Origin: Lachnospira multipara LB2003
GTDB lineage: Bacteria > Bacillota > Clostridia > Lachnospirales > Lachnospiraceae
Assembly: GCF_000702205.1 (NCBI RefSeq)
Contig: NZ_JNKW01000009.1
Location: forward strand, 1 to 64,000
DNA length: 64,000 nt
Reading direction: 5' to 3'
Of this stretch, positions 38,705 to 47,753 are shown piece by piece. The number at the start of each line of letters is the position of its first letter. Positions within the stretch are counted from its first letter, which is position 1. The notes beneath the pieces were generated by a model. The model was not told the DNA's origin. It made no database searches and was given only the letters and a program-made list of their open reading frames with translations. Both the position numbers and the translations under genes were made by a program.

Positions 38705-38830
38705 TTAGGGGAGTATGGTTAAAACACAAGCCCCTAACTTTAATATAGTGTAATTTAGTAGCACAAAAGCTGGAGCTAAACCAAGTAATGTAACCACTAC
38801 CTCACCATAATTTTTTATAATCTCATCCAT
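38705..38830 (-). CDS. 41-residue hydrophobic micro-pilin-like protein
   Basis: Begins MDEIIKNYGEVVVTLLG and has a single long hydrophobic helix. The start codon follows the previous stop by one base (TAA T ATG), so translation is coupled. Its N-terminal pattern M-x-E-I-I-x-x-Y-G-x-V matches that of the 58-residue protein at 41493, so the two are likely paralogues. Too short for normal gene callers. Possible major subunit of a Flp-like filament, or a small membrane regulator. Confidence 0.6.
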   Translation of the reverse strand: MDEIIKNYGEVVVTLLGLAPAFVLLNYTILKLGACVLTILP

Positions 38831-38831
38831 A

Positions 38832-38930
38832 TTACATACCTATTAAAACCTTAACAAATAGCCCCACAACAAAACTTCCCATTATAATTGCGACCAGGCA
38901 CGAACCAAATTCTTCTAAAATATTTTCCAT
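38832..38930 (-). CDS. 32-residue single-helix membrane peptide
   Basis: Starts MENILEEFGSCLVAIIMG, with a hydrophobic helix to the end and a GxxxG-like glycine spacing. An AAAGGAC site precedes the ATG. It lies directly between the T2SSF-like gene and the 41-residue protein with coupled stop/start. The acidic N-terminus followed by a helix resembles the other small proteins of the locus. Confidence 0.5.
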   Translation of the reverse strand: MENILEEFGSCLVAIIMGSFVVGLFVKVLIGM

Positions 38931-38973
38931 ACATGTCCTTTCTTTACTACTGCATTTACAAAGCTACCATCAA

Positions 38974-40440
38974 CTACAAGCACATTGTAATTACTAAAAT
39001 TAAGTCTATAGAAATCTTTATTGCTGCTAAAAAGGTTGGGAAATATTCTAAAAACCTTAAGCTGCTTGTAATATTCTTATATTTATCGCCATCAAATTTA
39101 AGGGCTAATTCATTATTTCTTTCAACTAACATATTAATTGTTTCATCCGCGCTTTCGCTATCCATATCATTAATGGAATAAAGAGTTCTAACAGCTGTTA
39201 ATACATCAAGGCAATCAAACTCACTTAAAAACTCATAATAGGGTTCAACAGCCATAGGCTCCATGTCTAATTTATTCAAAAACACATTCAAATTTTCCTT
39301 TAAAATCACAGGACATTCCTTATATGACTGTTCTAATGCCACATATAAAGGTGCTCTTGAAAGTCCTAAACTTAAGTCTCTTAGCCAACAAGTAAAGCCA
39401 TCTCTTAAGTCATCAAGCGCAATTTTTTTTGCCCTTTGTTTAAGCCTTATTGGATGAATTAAGACAAGTAACAAGGCTATAGTAAAATAAATGGCATATA
39501 TCTTAAACTTAAATAAAAACAGAATTATGCTAGCTAGTAAAAGTACGAAAAGCAGTGGTAAGCTTTTTAGATAGAGCTTTTTTAAATCAATCTTAAAAGC
39601 ATTTTTATAATTAACTAAGATTTGTTTATCTGTTCTTTGATTGCTTAAAAAATCTCCCTTATAATTTCCAATAGTCCAGGTTGTAAAAATTAGACATCCT
39701 ATTAAAAAAGCTGTGGTTGATATATTATATTCTAAGCTCTTTGTTATATTTATAATCTGTCCAAATTTTCCAAGCATAATACATAAAGTAGACGTGACTA
39801 AAGCAAGTCCTATACTAATTACAACTCCTATAATTGTATCTGTTCTTATCTTTTTTAATTCACTAATAAATTTGTAAACTCCACTAACCCAAGCATCAAA
39901 ATCCATATTTAACACCTGTAGGGATTTTTTATACCTGCCACCCTTAGTTTCAACCAAGGATAAATATCTATGCAAAGCTCTCATTCTGTCACATCCATAT
40001 TTAGCCTCGATTATTTCAAAAGCATCCTTATATACATCTTCACTGACTCCAAAAGAAAGCTCGTTTATGGCCTTTTTTATGCATTCCTTTAACTCTCCCT
40101 CAGCTATTTTATAAGTGTCCTTTAATGCTATATCTATTTTTTGAGATCTAGAAAAAGAATAAAGCATTTGGTGAAGATATATATCCACATCTCTAAATTT
40201 TTTCTCATTATACTTAGCACTATAAATCCTTTTGATTATATATGGCACCATGAAAAATTCACTTAAAACAATAATGCCTATGCATATTAGATTTAATTGA
40301 AAAAGCAAACCTGCAACTATTCCAAGTACAAAAAATCCTAAAAGAAATCTAATATATACCTTTAGTTTAAAAGAATCCTTTAGCTCTAGATTATCATTTA
40401 TAAGGCTCTTAAATGAGAAATATCTTATTATTTTTTTCAT
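38974..40440 (-). CDS. T2SSF/TadB-TadC-like inner membrane platform protein
   Basis: 488 residues with a membrane hairpin near 30-70, a cytoplasmic helical region (about 75-200), two membrane helices near 205-250, another hairpin near 280-325, a second cytoplasmic helical region (about 335-460, RDGFTCWLRDLSLGLSRAPLYVAL) and a last helix. The two helical regions look like two GspF/TadB-type halves in one chain, as if TadB and TadC were fused. The start codon is joined to the ATPase stop (TAAATG). It would form the membrane platform for pilus or secretion assembly. Confidence 0.65.
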   Translation of the reverse strand: MKKIIRYFSFKSLINDNLELKDSFKLKVYIRFLLGFFVLGIVAGLLFQLNLICIGIIVLSEFFMVPYIIKRIYSAKYNEKKFRDVDIYLHQMLYSFSRSQKIDIALKDTYKIAEGELKECIKKAINELSFGVSEDVYKDAFEIIEAKYGCDRMRALHRYLSLVETKGGRYKKSLQVLNMDFDAWVSGVYKFISELKKIRTDTIIGVVISIGLALVTSTLCIMLGKFGQIINITKSLEYNISTTAFLIGCLIFTTWTIGNYKGDFLSNQRTDKQILVNYKNAFKIDLKKLYLKSLPLLFVLLLASIILFLFKFKIYAIYFTIALLLVLIHPIRLKQRAKKIALDDLRDGFTCWLRDLSLGLSRAPLYVALEQSYKECPVILKENLNVFLNKLDMEPMAVEPYYEFLSEFDCLDVLTAVRTLYSINDMDSESADETINMLVERNNELALKFDGDKYKNITSSLRFLEYFPTFLAAIKISIDLILVITMCL

Positions 40441-41481
40441 TTAATCCTCTCTTTTGTATTTCTTAAATGGATCAGTAATTCCATATCTTAAGAACTTAAA
40501 TTTAACTTTTTCTGGTAGATTTTTATTAATAATTTCACCATTATCATAGATAACTACACATTCATTATTCTTGTCTCTATTTAAAAAACCTACCTGTGTG
40601 ACCTTTCTTTTTTCATACTTATCACATTCTACTAAGACTACTAAATCTATATACTTATAAATATTATTTATGAATCTATCAGACACACCGGAATTACGAA
40701 GCATATTAAACATTCTATCTGGCATATCGCGAATATCATCAAGATGCATGGTTGTCATACAATTAGCTCCTGTAGATAAACTATTTAACAGATCTAATAC
40801 CTCATCGCCTCTTGATTCTGAAAGTAATATCCAATCTATATTATGCCTTAGACCAGCCCTTATAATATCTGCATATGAAACCTTGTTATCCACGTAAAAT
40901 TCAACACATTTCTTATTTGGATTTAGTTTTCTATAATGGATTTCCTGATTATCTTCATATACTCCTACCTTTTCGTAGGCTGGAATAAAAGTGGATAGAT
41001 ACTTTAAAAGTTCTGTTTTTCCTGCATGAGGCTGTCCACCTATTACAGTACTTAAATGCGCTATAACACTATTTTCAAGTAGATTAAGTAGCTCCTCACT
41101 TATATAATTACTTTCTATTAGACTCTCATGTCCAAACCTTAATTTTTCTGGGATTTTTCTAATGGCGACACTTTTTTTAGAACTTCTAGACTCGTGCCAA
41201 ATTGAAATACGCAAAGTTTTTGTATTAGCTTCTAGAATAGGATGAATTCTATTAAATGGGACTTCCATAATATTAGCCAACTTGATACTTAAATTATCAA
41301 CATATCGATCTGATAGTTTCTTTGAAGAAATTTTACATCCCTCACCAAGTTTTGTAATCCATAAATTATAGCCGTCCCATTCAATATCAGTTATATTTTC
41401 ATCATTAATTTCATCGATTAACTCACTAAATAACTCGTTCTTCCTATTTGCTAGAACTTCTTTTAGTTCTTCATTAATCAT
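40441..41481 (-). CDS. CpaF/TadA-like secretion ATPase (T2SSE family)
   Basis: 346-residue hexameric-ATPase-type protein. The N-terminal domain (about 1-125) resembles that of CpaF. The nucleotide site is VIGGQPHAGKTELL near 143-156 (Walker A with Q-P-H-A in place of the usual T-G-S-G), an Asp-box region (VGVYEDNQEI), Walker B DWILLSESRGDEV and His-box-like CMTTMHLDDI. The motifs are derived but complete. It would power Flp/Tad-type pilus assembly or secretion. Preceded by the 58-residue protein and followed by the T2SSF-like protein. Confidence 0.82.
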   Translation of the reverse strand: MINEELKEVLANRKNELFSELIDEINDENITDIEWDGYNLWITKLGEGCKISSKKLSDRYVDNLSIKLANIMEVPFNRIHPILEANTKTLRISIWHESRSSKKSVAIRKIPEKLRFGHESLIESNYISEELLNLLENSVIAHLSTVIGGQPHAGKTELLKYLSTFIPAYEKVGVYEDNQEIHYRKLNPNKKCVEFYVDNKVSYADIIRAGLRHNIDWILLSESRGDEVLDLLNSLSTGANCMTTMHLDDIRDMPDRMFNMLRNSGVSDRFINNIYKYIDLVVLVECDKYEKRKVTQVGFLNRDKNNECVVIYDNGEIINKNLPEKVKFKFLRYGITDPFKKYKRED

Positions 41482-41492
41482 ATAAAACCTCT

Positions 41493-41669
41493 TTATTTTG
41501 TCTCAACTTCCACAGCATTTAGTATTTGTTGTTCGTAGGAAATATTATCTACTGCTGTCTTAGTCTTAGTACTTACAATAGACACAATTGCTGCTGTTAA
41601 AATAGTTGCAGCCAAAACTCCTGCCAAGGCAATAATAACCTTACCGTAATGTTCAATTATTTCATGCAT
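41493..41669 (-). CDS. 58-residue micro-pilin-like membrane protein
   Basis: Starts MHEIIEHYGKVIIALAGVLA; one hydrophobic helix (about 10-31) is followed by a polar tail ending VEVETK. GGAGA precedes the ATG at good spacing. It heads the cluster 12 bases before the CpaF-like ATPase. Its N-terminus matches that of the 41-residue protein at 38705. It is the best candidate for the main filament subunit, although no prepilin-peptidase motif is evident. Confidence 0.65.
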   Translation of the reverse strand: MHEIIEHYGKVIIALAGVLAATILTAAIVSIVSTKTKTAVDNISYEQQILNAVEVETK

Positions 41670-41827
41670 ATAATTTCTCCTTTTGTATAAAAAATAAAAA
41701 TTGGGAACATAGGTTTAAGAATTAACCTTAAGAAAAAAGATTAGAAAAGCTTTTCTAAAAGAAATGTTATCATACGATTAATTTAAAGTAAAGATAAAAA
41801 AATAATTAGTCCTATTAATTCATAAAA

Positions 41828-41860
41828 AAATAAGGGGCACCTAAGTGCCCCTCATAATTT
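41828..41860 (-). terminator. Terminator after the pectate lyase gene
   Basis: Hairpin GGGGCACctaaGTGCCCC followed on the minus strand by a T-run, 40 bases after the lyase stop. Confidence 0.85.
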
Positions 41861-41891
41861 GGAAGTCTATGATTATAAGATAAAACCATAT

Positions 41892-44800
41892 TTAATTGAG
41901 TTCCTTAGATCTCTTTCCTAGTAAAAGAAGCGCCATTCCTGAACTAAGAACTAAGATACTAATAGGTATAATTGGACTTGCATCTGCAGTCTTTGTTGTG
42001 TCTGCTGCTACTGTGCTAGCATCTGTCTTTGTATTTGTATCTACTGTATTTGAAACACTAGCATTATCTGCTGCAACTTCTCCTTCTTCTTTAGCATCTG
42101 AAGGAATTGTTGTGTTATCTGTGTTTCCTGCATTTCCTGTGTTATCTTTATTATCTGTGTTTCCTGTATTTCCTGCATCTTCCTTATTATCATCAGGATT
42201 TGTAGCAGTATTGTTAAGAACAAAGCTTGTTGTTGCATCGCCATCAGTAGAGCCTACTACAATTACGTGATTTCCCATTTCAAGTGCTTTTAAATAATCA
42301 GCATTTACTGTAACAATTGTTGAACCGCTCTCAACTGTATAATCCTTAGCATCAAGCTTTATACCATCAATTGATACATAGTCAAATTTAGCAAAATCAG
42401 CTTCTGATCTAACTGTTAAACTATCGCCTAGATTAATAGTTTGATTTGCACCATCTATAATCTGATATGTAACTCTATCTGACTTAAATTCAGGATAAAG
42501 TGATTTAGCATTATCTGATGTTACATCAAGCTTAGCACCTGTTCCAGCTGCTGCATTACTTGTTAATACAAGTAAACCATGCATATTAATTGTTCCGTCT
42601 TCATTTCTTGTTGGAAGAACAGAAGTGTCTGTTGATTCAAACCAATCATCACTAACTACAACACCCTTATTATTATGAGCACTCTCACCATCAAAGATAT
42701 AGTTAGTATCTGTTACAAGTGAAAATGGAATTAAATCTGAAGTTGTTGTATTAGCTGTTGTTGTTACTGAAATAAGACCCTTTACATCCCATTCCTTAAG
42801 TAAGCTAGCCTTTGTGTTAAGACCAACATTGTAATAAGAGTCATCTCCTAGGGCATTGCCATATGATGTACAGTTAAATACCTTACAATCAGGACAACTA
42901 TTAGATGTTATACCCTTACCATTATTAGCAAATGTTACTGAATTAATTAGTTCGTGACCACCCTTCATGTAAGAGCCACCAAGCTTAAATCCGTTACCTT
43001 CACCAAATACATATCCTGGAGCTGTTGTATCATCAGTTGTTAACCAGCCATTATTATAGGCTACACAGTTAATAATCTGAACCATACCTATTTCACCAGA
43101 AATAGTCTTAGCAAATAAATCCCAACCATCATCGATGTTGTTATGTCCAATACAACCATAGAACACATTACCAACACCTGATGTTAACTTAGCTGCAAAA
43201 CCATCTGCATCGTTTCTTCCGCTATCACAGTTATCAAATGATTCGCAGTTCTTTACTAAATTATATGAAGGCCATAATAAGCCACTCATACCAGCTTCTC
43301 TTTCAGCACCATCATTTCGACTAATCTGAATTCCTGTATTTCCTGAGCCTTCTACTGTACACATTTCGATTGTGTTATAGTTACCACCAATCTGGATTCC
43401 TACAGCAGATGGCTTATGAACATAAATTCCATAAATATCCCAATAGCAACCTGTTAAGCTAATTCCCATTCCTTCAAAAATAACTTTATTTGGTGTTTCA
43501 GCTACTAACTTAATATGAGCATCTTTTGTACCTGAGTTACTTCTTGCAATTTTTAACTGATTGCCCTTATAGCTACCATTTAATAACAAGATATACTGAC
43601 CAGGCTGTGCATAATTAACAGCTGTCTGTACATCTAATGGATCATCTTTAGTACCTGTGGCACTAGACTTACCATCTGGTGATACATAAAGAATATCATT
43701 TACATTACCAACAGTCTTATAATTTACTGTAATCTGACCCTGTAATACATCATATGATGTAAGGTCCTGATTTGCATCTGGTGTAAACTCATACTTAATA
43801 GGATTTGATGCTCCTGTAAGTGTTACATTAGTTCTTAAAACTTCATTTGCATCTAAATGACCTTCATAAGCCACACTTCCATCTACGTTAAAGACCTTTA
43901 CGTTACCAGAAACTGTAGGTGAATAAATAAATTCGTAATCCTTTACTGCAGAGATATTTGTTGAATATACTCTAGCACTTGGATTTATTTTTTCTGCTTC
44001 CTTACCCTGGCCAACACCTGTTGAACTAGATGTTGTAAATTTAATATCACTAATCTTTACAGATACCTTTCTAGCTACAAAAACACCTACTGTAATTGAG
44101 CCATCTTCCTGAACTGAAAGGCATGAAAGATCTGAATTAGATAATTTTACACCATTTACATATGATTCCCATGCATCATTTGTCTTTTTTAATGTAAAGT
44201 TATATGTCTTACCAACACTAAAATCTACTTTCTCACCATTAGCTTTATTCTGAATTGTGTTACGAGTTACACCATCATAGCTTGTTGTATCAGTAGATGT
44301 ATATCCTGTAATTATTCTCTGACCAATAAACTGTCCCTTGCTTGAATACATCTGTGTTGAAACTGAATTAAAATATTTATGAACATAATCTGGTGCTCCA
44401 AAGAAGTTATATCCAGCCATATCACAAGCAATAATACCAAAACCTGTCTGGTTATCTGGTGTTAAAGATGTATCTGTAATTTCAAAATTAGCTGAAAGTT
44501 CGAAGTTTTCCTCATTAGGATTTACTGTTGTATAGTAATACTGAAATCCTTCCTCACCATCAGAAATCTTACCATTACTTGCACCCTTAATTTCAATGTT
44601 TCCTGTTGTATTAGACACATCACAAACATTTCCTACATGGCCAATCTTAGTTTCTGCCTCATCCTTTGAAGAAATATTAATGCTTGTTACATCTCCATTC
44701 TTGTCAGTAATTACAGCATTAGTTTCCTGTGCAGAACCAATTGTTGCTATATTCCATGTTCTAAATTCAGTGTTCTTAACCTCAACACCTGATTTTACAT

Positions 44801-45965
44801 ATTCAGCAACATATCCGTCAGAATTTCTTGTTGCTAATACCTTAAAATCATAACTACCAGCAGGGAGACTTACTTTAGCGTTAGCATTTTCTGTCTTAAC
44901 TAAGCTAACAAAATCTGATGAATCTGCACTTTTTGCTAATAATTCATAGCTATCAGCATCCTCTAAATTCATCCAGTCAACTGACACAGTTCCATCTCCA
45001 TTAGAAATAACTGATTCAATAACTGGCTGCTTAACTGCTAAAACATAGCCAGTTTTTACAAATTCATTAGAATATTTAACTGCCTCTCCACTACGTTGTG
45101 CAGCTACCACTGCCTTATAGTTTCCACTCCAAAGAGGTGTAAATCTTGCGCTCTTAGTTGTATTATTCTTAATTGCTACTGTATCCACTTCATAATATGT
45201 ACCATTAGATTCATAATAAAGTGTTACCTGTAAATTATCTGCACCAACTAGCTTATCTACAGTACCCTCAAAATTAACAACTAAATCCATTCCATCTTCA
45301 TCAATGCCTGTAACATATGGTGCCTCTACTTCATCCCAAGGTGTCTGCTTAGCATCTGAAACTGGATTGTATGTTACCTGCCAAATTTGAGCTGTTGCTC
45401 CTGCTAAATAAGCATAATATGTCTTTCCTTCCTCTACACTAAATTCCACTGACTCAAATGCTGAAGAAGTTCCTGTATTCTCAAATTTTGTAGCAATATT
45501 TCCATCTGAGTCAACAACATAAAATGTCTTACCCTTACCAATCTTAGCATCAATACAAACACTTCCTTTGGCTGTTGCCTTATATTCTAAATAGCAACCA
45601 CCATCAGGTATTGTACCAGTTGCATTCTTTCCATTGGTACTTGCTTTAGCAGAACCTGCCTTAGCGTTCTCTCCTATTGCAGAAAAACCATCTGCAAAGG
45701 TCTTATCATCTGTTGCTGTATTACTAGACCAGCCCTCTCCTCGTAAAACAAGATTAGAATCTGAATCCACACCTACCGTTGCAAGTAAATCCTGTGATGT
45801 CCATGTGAGTTTAGATTCCTTAGTATCAGTTGTTGCTGCCACTGCTGTTATTGGTGATAAAGCACCTATGTAGCCAATGCTTGGATACATACTTGTCACC
45901 ATAAGAGCGGACATTAAAGAAGCGGCAACCCTTACTGCTTTGTACTTCTTTTTGTTTCTTGACAT
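41892..45965 (-). CDS. Secreted multidomain pectate lyase, PL9-like, with membrane anchor
   Basis: 1357 residues: signal peptide (about 1-45), a carbohydrate-binding-like beta region, fibronectin-III-like segments, a second beta-sandwich region (about 400-690), then the catalytic right-handed parallel beta-helix (about 790-1140). PL9 features are DADGFAAKLTSG, NNIDDGWDLFAKT (calcium-binding Asp residues) and EGNGFKLGG with the likely catalytic Lys. An Asn/Asp/Thr-rich linker (repeated GNTDN) leads to a C-terminal hydrophobic helix and KRSKELN tail without an LPXTG. It cleaves polygalacturonate outside the cell, supplying substrates that fit the GH105 hydrolase at 23274. AGGGAGG precedes the ATG. 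Confidence 0.9.
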   Translation of the reverse strand: MSRNKKKYKAVRVAASLMSALMVTSMYPSIGYIGALSPITAVAATTDTKESKLTWTSQDLLATVGVDSDSNLVLRGEGWSSNTATDDKTFADGFSAIGENAKAGSAKASTNGKNATGTIPDGGCYLEYKATAKGSVCIDAKIGKGKTFYVVDSDGNIATKFENTGTSSAFESVEFSVEEGKTYYAYLAGATAQIWQVTYNPVSDAKQTPWDEVEAPYVTGIDEDGMDLVVNFEGTVDKLVGADNLQVTLYYESNGTYYEVDTVAIKNNTTKSARFTPLWSGNYKAVVAAQRSGEAVKYSNEFVKTGYVLAVKQPVIESVISNGDGTVSVDWMNLEDADSYELLAKSADSSDFVSLVKTENANAKVSLPAGSYDFKVLATRNSDGYVAEYVKSGVEVKNTEFRTWNIATIGSAQETNAVITDKNGDVTSINISSKDEAETKIGHVGNVCDVSNTTGNIEIKGASNGKISDGEEGFQYYYTTVNPNEENFELSANFEITDTSLTPDNQTGFGIIACDMAGYNFFGAPDYVHKYFNSVSTQMYSSKGQFIGQRIITGYTSTDTTSYDGVTRNTIQNKANGEKVDFSVGKTYNFTLKKTNDAWESYVNGVKLSNSDLSCLSVQEDGSITVGVFVARKVSVKISDIKFTTSSSTGVGQGKEAEKINPSARVYSTNISAVKDYEFIYSPTVSGNVKVFNVDGSVAYEGHLDANEVLRTNVTLTGASNPIKYEFTPDANQDLTSYDVLQGQITVNYKTVGNVNDILYVSPDGKSSATGTKDDPLDVQTAVNYAQPGQYILLLNGSYKGNQLKIARSNSGTKDAHIKLVAETPNKVIFEGMGISLTGCYWDIYGIYVHKPSAVGIQIGGNYNTIEMCTVEGSGNTGIQISRNDGAEREAGMSGLLWPSYNLVKNCESFDNCDSGRNDADGFAAKLTSGVGNVFYGCIGHNNIDDGWDLFAKTISGEIGMVQIINCVAYNNGWLTTDDTTAPGYVFGEGNGFKLGGSYMKGGHELINSVTFANNGKGITSNSCPDCKVFNCTSYGNALGDDSYYNVGLNTKASLLKEWDVKGLISVTTTANTTTSDLIPFSLVTDTNYIFDGESAHNNKGVVVSDDWFESTDTSVLPTRNEDGTINMHGLLVLTSNAAAGTGAKLDVTSDNAKSLYPEFKSDRVTYQIIDGANQTINLGDSLTVRSEADFAKFDYVSIDGIKLDAKDYTVESGSTIVTVNADYLKALEMGNHVIVVGSTDGDATTSFVLNNTATNPDDNKEDAGNTGNTDNKDNTGNAGNTDNTTIPSDAKEEGEVAADNASVSNTVDTNTKTDASTVAADTTKTADASPIIPISILVLSSGMALLLLGKRSKELN

Positions 45966-46018
45966 AAATTACCTCCCTAATATTTTAGTCAAATTCTACA
46001 AAAATTTTAAAAAATATA

Positions 46019-46132
46019 TCTAGCGGTGTTTAAAAGCTTTATGTAATGCCACCCCATTTATAATATTCGCTCCATAAACACCTTACTAGATAAATTAACC
46101 AAGGAATACATTTCCCCGACATAAATATTATA
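46019..46132 (-). promoter_or_regulatory. Promoter and structured 5' leader of the pectate lyase gene
   Basis: A -10 TATAAT lies at 46132-46127; the -35 position (GGAGAC) is poor, so activation may be needed. About 35 bases into the predicted transcript an inverted repeat forms a stem: TCTAG and GGTGTTTA at 46086-46090 and 46075-46082 pair with TAAACACC and CTAGA near 46025-46032 and 46019-46023, enclosing about 42 bases. I do not recognise it as a known riboswitch class. The rest of 45966-46252 shows nothing else. Confidence 0.45.
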
Positions 46133-46252
46133 CATTTTGCACATAAACAGTCTCCACCCACTTTAATGGGGGTATTTTTAGCAATAATCGGTCTTAGGCA
46201 AATTTACCATTAATCCTTTTTTGAAAAGATTTTAATAGTGCATTATTACCTA

Positions 46253-46290
46253 TAAAAAAAAGAGCCAATGATTTACATTAGCCCCTTAAA
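46253..46290 (-). terminator. Terminator after the small lipoprotein gene
   Basis: Hairpin GGGCTAATG/CATTGGCTC with a run of seven T on the minus strand, 22 bases after the stop at 46312. Confidence 0.7.
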
Positions 46291-46311
46291 AATTATATAC
46301 ATTATTCCTTA

Positions 46312-46647
46312 TTACTTCTGCTTTGTAAGTTCAATAACTTCATTAGTCTCATCTGTAATAGTTAATTTATTCTTTGAAATCTTGTACTGATACTTATCTT
46401 CTTCAGTCTGTCCAAGTAAAGTCATCTTAATTGTGATTTCATCATCTTTAACTTCGTATTCAAATGGAATTGAAACTCCGCTTAAATCAAGTGAGCCCTT
46501 ACCATCTTTTTCAAATACGAATGTGTAAGAAATATCATCCTCAGATCCTGACCATGTTCCCACTAATGAGTTTCCTTTACATGCAACTAAAGCAAAAAGC
46601 ATTACTGTGCAAAAACTCATTGCAAAAATCTTCTTTAACTTATTCAT
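46312..46647 (-). CDS. Small lipoprotein with a lipocalin-like domain
   Basis: 111 residues. Signal peptide with lipobox LFALVAC (Cys at about 23), then a small beta-rich domain starting LVGTWSGSEDDISYTF, the pattern of lipocalin-like 'GxW' domains. No ligand can be inferred. The start at 46647 has GGAGG 6 bases before it; an in-frame upstream ATG has none. Probably a single gene. Confidence 0.8.
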   Translation of the reverse strand: MNKLKKIFAMSFCTVMLFALVACKGNSLVGTWSGSEDDISYTFVFEKDGKGSLDLSGVSIPFEYEVKDDEITIKMTLLGQTEEDKYQYKISKNKLTITDETNEVIELTKQK

Positions 46648-46715
46648 CTTTATCCTCCAATAAATTTTTTGACATGCTTTAATATACATATTTTTTTCTA
46701 TCTTGTCTAGGATTT

Positions 46716-47753
46716 TTACACATATCTTCTTGTCATTTTAATAATTCTACTTATTAATTCATCATAATGTATTCCATCTGCTGCCGCTATATTAGGGAAA
46801 ACACTGGTATCTAACATATTAGGAAGACTATTTACTTCTAGAAGATAAATATCTCCTTCTTCACTCATTATTAAATCTGCCTTAGCATAATGTTCAATTC
46901 CAAGAATATCACAAGCTTTCTCCACAATTCTCTTCATTTTTCTTGTGGTATCCTCATCTAGTTTTGCAGGACACACCTTTTCATTTTCCAAATCTGGATC
47001 CCATTTGTTCTTATGGGAATTAAAGCCTGTGTTGCCAGTATATTTTATTTCCATAATGGAAAGAGCCTTACCTTCAAGGAAACCAACAGCAAATTCACGG
47101 CCCTTAATATACTCTTCAACAATAATATTATCATCAAGAGCAAAGGCATCCCCAATAGCTCTTTGGAATTCCTCATCGTTATTTACAATAGAAACTCCAA
47201 TGCTTGAGCCTGACATACTTGGCTTAACCACACAAGGAAATGGTACATATTCAGCCCTATGACCCTTCTTTAAGGTAAAGCCCTTAGGCATAACCACTCC
47301 ACCTGGAACAAGAACTTTCTTACTTAAACTCTTATCAAGAGATAAAAGACAACTCATCTGACCAGAGCCTGTATAGTTAATATCATATAAATCAAAGACA
47401 CTTTGTAGATGGCCATCTTCACCAACCTTGCCACTTACACATATAAAGCATAAATCAGCCTGCATGCATAACTCAATAACATTTTTGCCAAATATTCCCT
47501 GTCTGTATTTTTTTCTCTTTTCTACTTCATCTTTAACAGTTGCAGTCTTATTTTTAAGTATTATTACTTCGTCAAGCAAGCTGTTATTCTCTGTAAAAAA
47601 ATTATCTACTCTTGAATCATCAATTCCATAAAGCAAGTCAAGAATATTAGCATTATGCCCCTGTCTTCTTAAAGATTGACAGATATTTTGTGCATTTAAC
47701 AAAGAAATGTCTCGTTCACTACTAACTCCACCAGATAAAACAACAATATTCAT
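46716..47753 (-). CDS. Divergent D-alanine-D-alanine ligase paralogue
   Basis: 345 residues, clearly of the Ddl ATP-grasp family (VLSGGVSSERDISL, CVVKPSMSGSSIGVSIV, EEYIKGREFAVG). Compared with the canonical Ddl at 58405, several active-site positions differ: Ser107 replaces the His of the LHG motif (GLHGANGEDG versus CVSGKVGEDG), YDYENKY is replaced by FNSHKNKW, GRVDML by AKADLIM, and TLPGMTPTS by SLPNMLDTS. The general ATP-grasp residues are kept. It may ligate another pair of amino acids, or a D-Ala analogue, or be a weak Ddl. It is not next to van genes. AGGTGG precedes the ATG. Confidence 0.85.
   Translation of the reverse strand: MNIVVLSGGVSSERDISLLNAQNICQSLRRQGHNANILDLLYGIDDSRVDNFFTENNSLLDEVIILKNKTATVKDEVEKRKKYRQGIFGKNVIELCMQADLCFICVSGKVGEDGHLQSVFDLYDINYTGSGQMSCLLSLDKSLSKKVLVPGGVVMPKGFTLKKGHRAEYVPFPCVVKPSMSGSSIGVSIVNNDEEFQRAIGDAFALDDNIIVEEYIKGREFAVGFLEGKALSIMEIKYTGNTGFNSHKNKWDPDLENEKVCPAKLDEDTTRKMKRIVEKACDILGIEHYAKADLIMSEEGDIYLLEVNSLPNMLDTSVFPNIAAADGIHYDELISRIIKMTRRYV

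Noticed and set aside
41896-42270. Plus-strand open frames across the pectate lyase gene
   Set aside because: They mirror low-complexity coding of the lyase on the other strand and have no independent start signals.
46000-46240. c-di-GMP (GEMM) riboswitch before the pectate lyase gene
   Set aside because: The conserved GEMM tetraloop and receptor sequences are not visible, so only a structured leader of unknown class is claimed.
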